Of a stretch of 5,562 nt of DNA, positions 5,174-5,562 are shown piece after piece. This DNA is from Planctomycetota bacterium (GTDB taxonomy: Bacteria > Planctomycetota > PLA2). Below the pieces are notes generated by a model. That model was not told the DNA's origin and searched no databases. It saw nothing but the letters and a program-made list of their open reading frames with translations. Made by a program: the position numbers and the translations under genes. Location of the stretch: positions 1 to 5,562 of the forward strand of contig JAKLKT010000239.1 in assembly GCA_023150495.1 (NCBI GenBank). Reading direction: 5' to 3'. Numbering within the stretch: position 1 is the stretch's first letter; every line of letters starts with the position of its first letter.

Positions 5174-5562
5174 TTCGGTCCCCCCGGCCCCCCCCGTTTC
5201 AGCACGAGATGCAGCGCCGCGCGGCGCCCCGCTTCGTCGAGCGTCCCATCGGCGCGGATCGCGTCGGCGACCTTCCTCGGATCGGAGAGGCTCGCGAAGA
5301 GCGCCTCGACCTTCGGCGCGACCGCGGCCCGCGCGAGGAGCTCCGCCTCCGCCCGCGCCTTCCGCTCGCGCGCCGTCAGCGTCGTCCAGAGGCGGACGGT
5401 GTTGTCGCCCGAGGCCGACGCGAGCGTACGTCCGTCGGGGCTGAACGCGAGGCAGTAGACGTAGTTCTCGTGGCCGCGGAGCTCGAACCTCTCGACGCCG
5501 CGCTCGAGATCCCAGAGGCGGATCGTGTTGTCGTTGGCCCCCGACGCGAGGAGCGACCCGTC
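5170..5562 (-). CDS. WD40-repeat protein, C-terminal part (5' end outside window)
   Basis: Reading the - strand from 5562, the frame is open for 130 codons to TGA at 5172-5170; there is no start in the window. Residues 1-60 of the visible part hold one complete WD40 blade and the end of another: D-N-T-I-R-L-W-D, then G-H-E-N-Y-V-Y-C-L-A-F-S-P-D-G, L-A-S-A-S and D-N-T-V-R-L-W. An Ala/Arg/Glu-rich helix follows (about 64-82). The tail, with V-E-A-L-F, V-A-D-A-I-R-A-D and R-R-A-A-L, resembles, from memory, the end of many planctomycete WD40 and WD40-kinase proteins. The protein is probably a beta-propeller, perhaps with an N-terminal Ser/Thr kinase as is common beside this sigma type, but no kinase part is visible. 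It ends in the low-complexity KRGGPGGPK, coded by long G runs, and overlaps the sigma start by four bases. Confidence 0.88.
   Translation of the reverse strand, partial: DGSLLASGANDNTIRLWDLERGVERFELRGHENYVYCLAFSPDGRTLASASGDNTVRLWTTLTARERKARAEAELLARAAVAPKVEALFASLSDPRKVADAIRADGTLDEAGRRAALHLVLKRGGPGGPK

Noticed and set aside
1..5562. CRISPR array, tRNA, rRNA, insertion sequence or attachment site
   Set aside because: No short direct-repeat array at DNA level, no cloverleaf or rRNA-like segment, and no transposase or terminal inverted repeats were seen on either strand.

Overview
The window is very GC-rich (close to 70% by eye) and holds four protein-coding genes in a convergent layout: two on the + strand (2-1585 and 1771-4503) facing two on the - strand (5562-5170 and 5173-4604). 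A sigma-70 factor of the ECF-like group common in Planctomycetota and Acidobacteriota, next to a WD40-repeat protein with a planctomycete-style C-terminal tail, together with a lipoprotein signal, suggests an uncultured diderm bacterium, most likely Planctomycetota or a similar high-GC phylum. This lineage call is an inference from gene types; there is no rRNA or other marker.

Left half, + strand. The first gene (2-1585, 5' end outside the window) encodes a repeat protein with twelve D-x-x-G-x-D-x-aromatic motifs spaced mostly 25-27 residues apart, probably an extracytoplasmic beta-solenoid of unknown function. After a 185-base gap with an imperfect hairpin and a perfect Shine-Dalgarno sequence comes the main gene of the window (1771-4503, 910 aa). 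It is a predicted lipoprotein whose middle third aligns with the pore-forming protective antigen (PA) / clostridial binary toxin B family. It has the D-x-D-x-D-G-I-x4-E calcium site followed by GYT, the second YSD calcium motif, an amphipathic pore-stem hairpin, and the N-x-GTAP and domain III segments. It lacks the PA14 domain, the furin site, the PA receptor-binding domain and, on alignment, the phi-clamp phenylalanine. In their place are a lipid anchor, an N-terminal array of TSP3-like calcium motifs and about 395 C-terminal residues I do not recognise. No enzymatic toxin subunit is visible. A strong rho-independent terminator (4516-4559) closes this unit.

Right part, - strand. A WD40 protein (C-terminal 130 residues only, 5562-5170) overlaps by four bases (GTGA) the GTG start of a complete ECF-type sigma factor (5173-4604), so the two are probably co-transcribed and translationally coupled. 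A second long GC hairpin (4561-4600) lies just past the sigma stop codon. Nothing in the sequence shows that the sigma/WD40 pair controls the PA-like gene; they are neighbours only.

The PA-like gene is the item of most interest: a toxin-translocase fold in an unusual architecture and probably in an unusual host, without a visible cargo.
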